From: Methylophilaceae bacterium UBA5127
GTDB taxonomy: Bacteria; Pseudomonadota; Gammaproteobacteria; Burkholderiales; Methylophilaceae
Assembly (NCBI GenBank): GCA_002414145.1
Contig: DHYP01000035.1
Coordinates: 25,004 to 34,620, forward strand
Length of the DNA stretch: 9,617 bases
Direction of reading: 5' to 3'
Positions 7,043 through 9,617 of the stretch are shown here, piece by piece. The notes below the pieces were generated by a model that did no database searches, was not told where the DNA came from, and saw nothing but the letters and a program-made list of their open reading frames with translations. Each line of letters starts with the position of its first letter. Positions within the stretch are counted from its first letter, which is position 1. Position numbers and translations under genes: made by a program.

Positions 7043-8641
7043 ATGGCGATTGCAAAACTTATTTTATGTGCATCAAATCATCGCCTCATTGCGGGGGTAT
7101 GGTATGGCACACGCTTGCATTTTTACGAGACCTTTGAAAATAACGACGAAGGCTATGATGCATTTGATCGTTTCATTAAAGAAAACAACAATCTCAATGT
7201 TTACATGATTGCAGATGCGATTGAGGAAGAGTATCGCGTAGAGAGTTTGCCACATACTACAGGTAAAGCGCGTGATGAATTAATTGGTCGTAAGCTTAAT
7301 CAATTTAATCGCAATAACTTATTTCGCACCGCACAATTTATCAGTCAAGATAAAGACAAGAGAAAAGATGATAACTATCTTTTTGTAGCATTAAACAATG
7401 CAGATTTTCTGCAGGGTTGGATGAGTGTGATTCAAGCCAATCTAGTACCTTTAGTTGGACTGTATTTATTGCCGATGATCAGTCAATATACTGTGCAGCA
7501 AATGAAGTTGATGGCGCCAAACATCTTACTTTGTGAGCATTTATCTTCAGGGCTAAGACAAACCTATTTAAGCAATGGGCGTTTACGCATGAGTCGTTTG
7601 GCATCGCTAACCGATGTTAAACCTAGCCAAAAAGCCTATTTTTATTTGGTAGAGATCGAAAAAACAAGACTTTACCTGATTAGTCAGCGCTTTATTACAG
7701 ATCAAACAGAATTACAACTGGTTCTGCCCTCGTCTGATGAAAACAGTCAGGTGATAGGCAAAAGTATCAGTCAAGAACAGGGTATGGAATGCCGTATTGT
7801 GAATTCCTTGGCCTATGCAAAAAATGTCAATATTGCACCAGAGTTAGTGGCCAAGCTACCAGAGCTGCTGCACATGCAGTTACTGGCAAATGGAAATATT
7901 CCAGATAATCTTGCACCAGAACAACTGACTAAATCCTATCGGCTGAATAATGTTCGTCAAGGTATCAATATTGCCACGCTGGTGGTGGGCTTTTTAGGTT
8001 TGTTTATCGCTGGTTATCATTTCTGGCAAGCCACACAACATGTGGATGAATTAGCACGGGTAGCTTCTGAAACACAACAACAATATCAGCGTTATGACGC
8101 AGTGGCTAAGGATTTTCCGAGTACGCCGATTGCCAGCGCAGAACTCAAAACGGCCGTAGAAATTGCACAAAATATCCAGCAATACAATCAAACGCCAAAA
8201 TCATTGATGTTGATATTAAGTAGTGCGCTTGAGCATGTGCCAGAAATTGGGATTAATCGCTTACACTGGCTACAGACATCTAATACCAGTATTGATGATA
8301 CTGAAAAATCAGTACAAGAAACGAATCATAAAAGTATAGTATCTAATAATGGTAGCAAAACAAATAGCCGTCTAACACAAGTGGCTTTTTTAAATGCAGA
8401 GCTTTTGAATTTTGGTGGGGACTACCGTGCCGCATTATTCAGTTTGAATCGCTTTGTCAATCAGCTGAAACTGAATCCTCAAGTTGAACAAGTCGTGGTG
8501 TTGCAAGAGCCAGTGAATGTGAGTTCATTGGCAAATTTGCAGGGCAGTACACTGGATGAAAATACATCTGAGCGTACCCCAGCCGTGTTTAAACTCAAAA
8601 TCATTTTAAAACCTACTGTTGAGACAGGACAGCAGCCATGA
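7043..8641 (+). CDS. GspL-like PilM-PilN fusion, pilus alignment protein (MshI position)
   Basis: The ATG touches the TAA of mshG (TAAATG), implying coupled translation. The 532-aa protein has three parts. Residues 1 to about 300 are soluble and predicted cytoplasmic, resembling the actin-like PilM / cytoplasmic GspL fold, but no clear N-terminal Asp-x-Gly phosphate-binding motif is visible. One transmembrane helix spans about 307-327. The rest is PilN-like: a Gln-rich probable coiled coil (about 330-380), then LEHVPEIGINRLHWL (396-410), a polar low-complexity insert (about 411-442), and a ferredoxin-like PilN end (about 446-525). This is the architecture of GspL, with PilM and PilN in one chain, and the protein lies in the MshI role next to a PilO-like gene. 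It should tie the MshE/MshG motor to the periplasmic alignment complex. The family call rests on architecture and position, because overall sequence similarity is weak by eye. Confidence 0.72.
   Translation: MAIAKLILCASNHRLIAGVWYGTRLHFYETFENNDEGYDAFDRFIKENNNLNVYMIADAIEEEYRVESLPHTTGKARDELIGRKLNQFNRNNLFRTAQFISQDKDKRKDDNYLFVALNNADFLQGWMSVIQANLVPLVGLYLLPMISQYTVQQMKLMAPNILLCEHLSSGLRQTYLSNGRLRMSRLASLTDVKPSQKAYFYLVEIEKTRLYLISQRFITDQTELQLVLPSSDENSQVIGKSISQEQGMECRIVNSLAYAKNVNIAPELVAKLPELLHMQLLANGNIPDNLAPEQLTKSYRLNNVRQGINIATLVVGFLGLFIAGYHFWQATQHVDELARVASETQQQYQRYDAVAKDFPSTPIASAELKTAVEIAQNIQQYNQTPKSLMLILSSALEHVPEIGINRLHWLQTSNTSIDDTEKSVQETNHKSIVSNNGSKTNSRLTQVAFLNAELLNFGGDYRAALFSLNRFVNQLKLNPQVEQVVVLQEPVNVSSLANLQGSTLDENTSERTPAVFKLKIILKPTVETGQQP
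8626..8629 (+). promoter_or_regulatory. Ribosome binding site of the PilO-like gene
   Basis: AGGA lies inside the end of the preceding gene, 8 bases before ATG 8638. It supports a start at the ATGA overlap. Confidence 0.5.
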
Positions 8642-9255
8642 TTTCCAATCAGCAAGACTGGAAGCGCTTAAGGACGCCAATTTTACTGCTGGGACTGGTG
8701 GTTATTTTGTCTGCGCTGTTGGCTTATTATGCTTATGATTTTGCTAGCCAAAAACAAACAGCATTACAGGCACAACAGAACTTACTCAAACAGGCGCATC
8801 AAAAGTACTTGTCTTCTGGGCAAGAGCGCGAAACGATAGTGAAATATTTGCCTTTGTATCAACGTTTAATCACCTCGGGTTTTATTGGCGAAGAGCAACG
8901 TATAGAATGGATAGAAAAATTGCGCCAAATTCATTTGCGGCATAAATTATTTAGTATTGAATATAACATTGGGCAACAGGAAACAATCAACCCAGACTAT
9001 TTAACCCAGACGGGTCAATTTACATTAAAGCGCTCAGTGATGAAGCTCAACATGGGCATTTTGCATGAAGCAGATTTGTTGACTTTATTAGATGGACTAA
9101 GGGAGCAGCCCACGCCATTTATAGTGCGCGAATGTGAATTGGTTAAGCCTGTTGGTTCAAAAATCAATACCAATGTACTCACTACCAATATTCAGGCCAA
9201 TTGCGAAATTGATTGGTTAACACTCAGGGAGCCGCAACAGGGAGAGGCAAGATGA
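8638..9255 (+). CDS. PilO/GspM-like inner-membrane alignment protein (MshJ position)
   Basis: This 205-aa protein starts in an ATGA overlap with the previous stop codon, with AGGA upstream. A short cytoplasmic N-terminus (1-13) precedes one transmembrane helix (about 14-36, LLLGLVVILSALLAYYAY). A Gln-rich probable coiled coil (about 37-65) follows. The periplasmic C-terminal part (about 70-197) alternates helices and strands, including WIEKLRQIHLRHKLFSIEY and a strand-rich end. This is the plan of PilO, GspM and MshJ, which pair with the PilN/GspL periplasmic domain. The gene context (after a PilN-like gene, before a small secreted protein) strongly supports the role; sequence similarity alone would be weak. 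It ends in another ATGA overlap with the next gene. Confidence 0.75.
   Translation: MISNQQDWKRLRTPILLLGLVVILSALLAYYAYDFASQKQTALQAQQNLLKQAHQKYLSSGQERETIVKYLPLYQRLITSGFIGEEQRIEWIEKLRQIHLRHKLFSIEYNIGQQETINPDYLTQTGQFTLKRSVMKLNMGILHEADLLTLLDGLREQPTPFIVRECELVKPVGSKINTNVLTTNIQANCEIDWLTLREPQQGEAR
9240..9247 (+). promoter_or_regulatory. Strong ribosome binding site of the right-edge gene
   Basis: GGGAGAGG lies just before ATG 9252; GGGAG ends 7 bases upstream of it. It is the best Shine-Dalgarno match in the window and marks a real gene start inside the end of the PilO-like gene. Confidence 0.65.
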
Positions 9256-9617
9256 GAGGCTTGATGGTTTTATTTTTGATGGTACAAAGCTTATCTAGTA
9301 TAGCGGATGAGTCCTTAGGGCGATTATTTAGCACGCCAATGGAGCGTGCTACATTAGACAGAGTGCGACAAACTAAAAAAGAAATTGTGCCGCAAAAAAT
9401 AGAAGCACCAAACCCGAGTATTGTACAAGTTCCTTTGGTTTTGCCAGATGCAGTAGCAGTACAAGGTTATGTGAAACGTACAGATGGCAAAAAAAGTACA
9501 ATATGGATTAATCATGAGGCTTTGCAAGAAGGCGATAGCAATCATGATGTGGTGGTGGGTAAACTGCCAACCAATGCTAATCGCGTGCCGGTCAAGATAA
9601 AAGCCAATGGCAAGCAA
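9252..9617 (+). CDS. Secreted small periplasmic protein, MshK/PilP-like position (3' partial)
   Basis: The frame is open for 122 codons from ATG 9252 to the window edge, overlaps the previous stop as ATGA, and has a strong ribosome binding site. Residues 1-18 (MRGLMVLFLMVQSLSSIA) look like a signal peptide with cleavage before Asp19. The mature start, ESLGRLFSTPMERATLDRVR, matches a block I recall from small proteins next to MSHA/T4P alignment genes. A Lys/Pro-rich linker leads to GYVKRTDGKKSTIWINHEAL (about 72-91), a beta-strand pattern like PilP/GspC-type HR domains. By position it would be the periplasmic link between the PilN/PilO-like proteins and the secretin, as MshK or PilP. The stop lies beyond the window, so full length is unknown. 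The exact family is uncertain; that it is a gene is much safer. Confidence 0.75.
   Translation, partial: MRGLMVLFLMVQSLSSIADESLGRLFSTPMERATLDRVRQTKKEIVPQKIEAPNPSIVQVPLVLPDAVAVQGYVKRTDGKKSTIWINHEALQEGDSNHDVVVGKLPTNANRVPVKIKANGKQ

Noticed and set aside
9354..9617. Open minus-strand frame reaching the right edge
   Set aside because: The + strand frame here starts in an ATGA overlap with a strong ribosome binding site and a signal peptide, and stays open to the edge. The minus-strand protein is rich in His, Ile, Phe and Tyr with no family resemblance.
1..9617. CRISPR arrays, tRNA/rRNA genes, insertion sequences, phage or toxin-antitoxin genes
   Set aside because: No regular repeats, cloverleaf, transposase or terminal inverted repeats were found by eye; almost all of the window is accounted for by the pilus genes.

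Overview
The window holds the inner-membrane and outer-membrane assembly machinery of a type IV pilus / type II secretion-like apparatus of the MSHA (Msh) type. Eight genes lie head to tail on the + strand, and both edge genes are cut by the window. The proteins have the architecture of Gram-negative, betaproteobacterial-type MSHA loci. The fairly AT-rich, A/T-ending codon use would suit a low-GC betaproteobacterium such as a member of the Methylophilaceae (Methylotenera-like). That placement is an inference from style and memory, not from a search.

Layout. Up to 808: the C-terminal part of an ExeA/MshM-type AAA ATPase that continues through one transmembrane segment into a periplasmic SPOR-like domain. 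From 809 to 908: the only real gap between genes (100 bp), with inverted repeats, a possible promoter and the ribosome binding site of the next gene. From 909 to 2774: MshL, a lipoprotein secretin. From 2787 to 4109: a bitopic membrane protein with periplasmic TPR repeats in the MshN position. From 4115 to 5821: MshE, the GspE/PilB-type extension ATPase with an N-terminal MshEN c-di-GMP-binding domain. From 5837 to 7042: MshG, the GspF/PilC platform protein. From 7043 to 8641: a GspL-like fusion of a PilM-like cytoplasmic half and a PilN-like membrane/periplasmic half (MshI position). From 8638 to 9255: a PilO/GspM-like protein (MshJ position). From 9252 to the right edge: the start of a small secreted periplasmic protein (MshK/PilP-like position).

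From 909 on the genes are packed with gaps of 15 bp or less, one zero-gap TAAATG junction and two ATGA overlaps, which implies one operon with translational coupling. Working model: MshE, gated by c-di-GMP, powers MshG; the PilM/N-like, PilO-like and small periplasmic proteins form the alignment complex joining MshG to the MshL secretin; the TPR protein and the ExeA-SPOR ATPase probably help assemble or localise the secretin across peptidoglycan. No pilin, pseudopilin or prepilin peptidase lies in the window, so the identity of the filament is open.

This is mostly a recognisable system, not a wholly new one. The points most worth a second look are the SPOR tail on the ATPase, the rearranged gene order compared with the Vibrio msh locus, the imperfect second half of the c-di-GMP motif in MshE, the anti-Shine-Dalgarno-like sequence in the mshL leader, and the unassigned small gene at the right edge.
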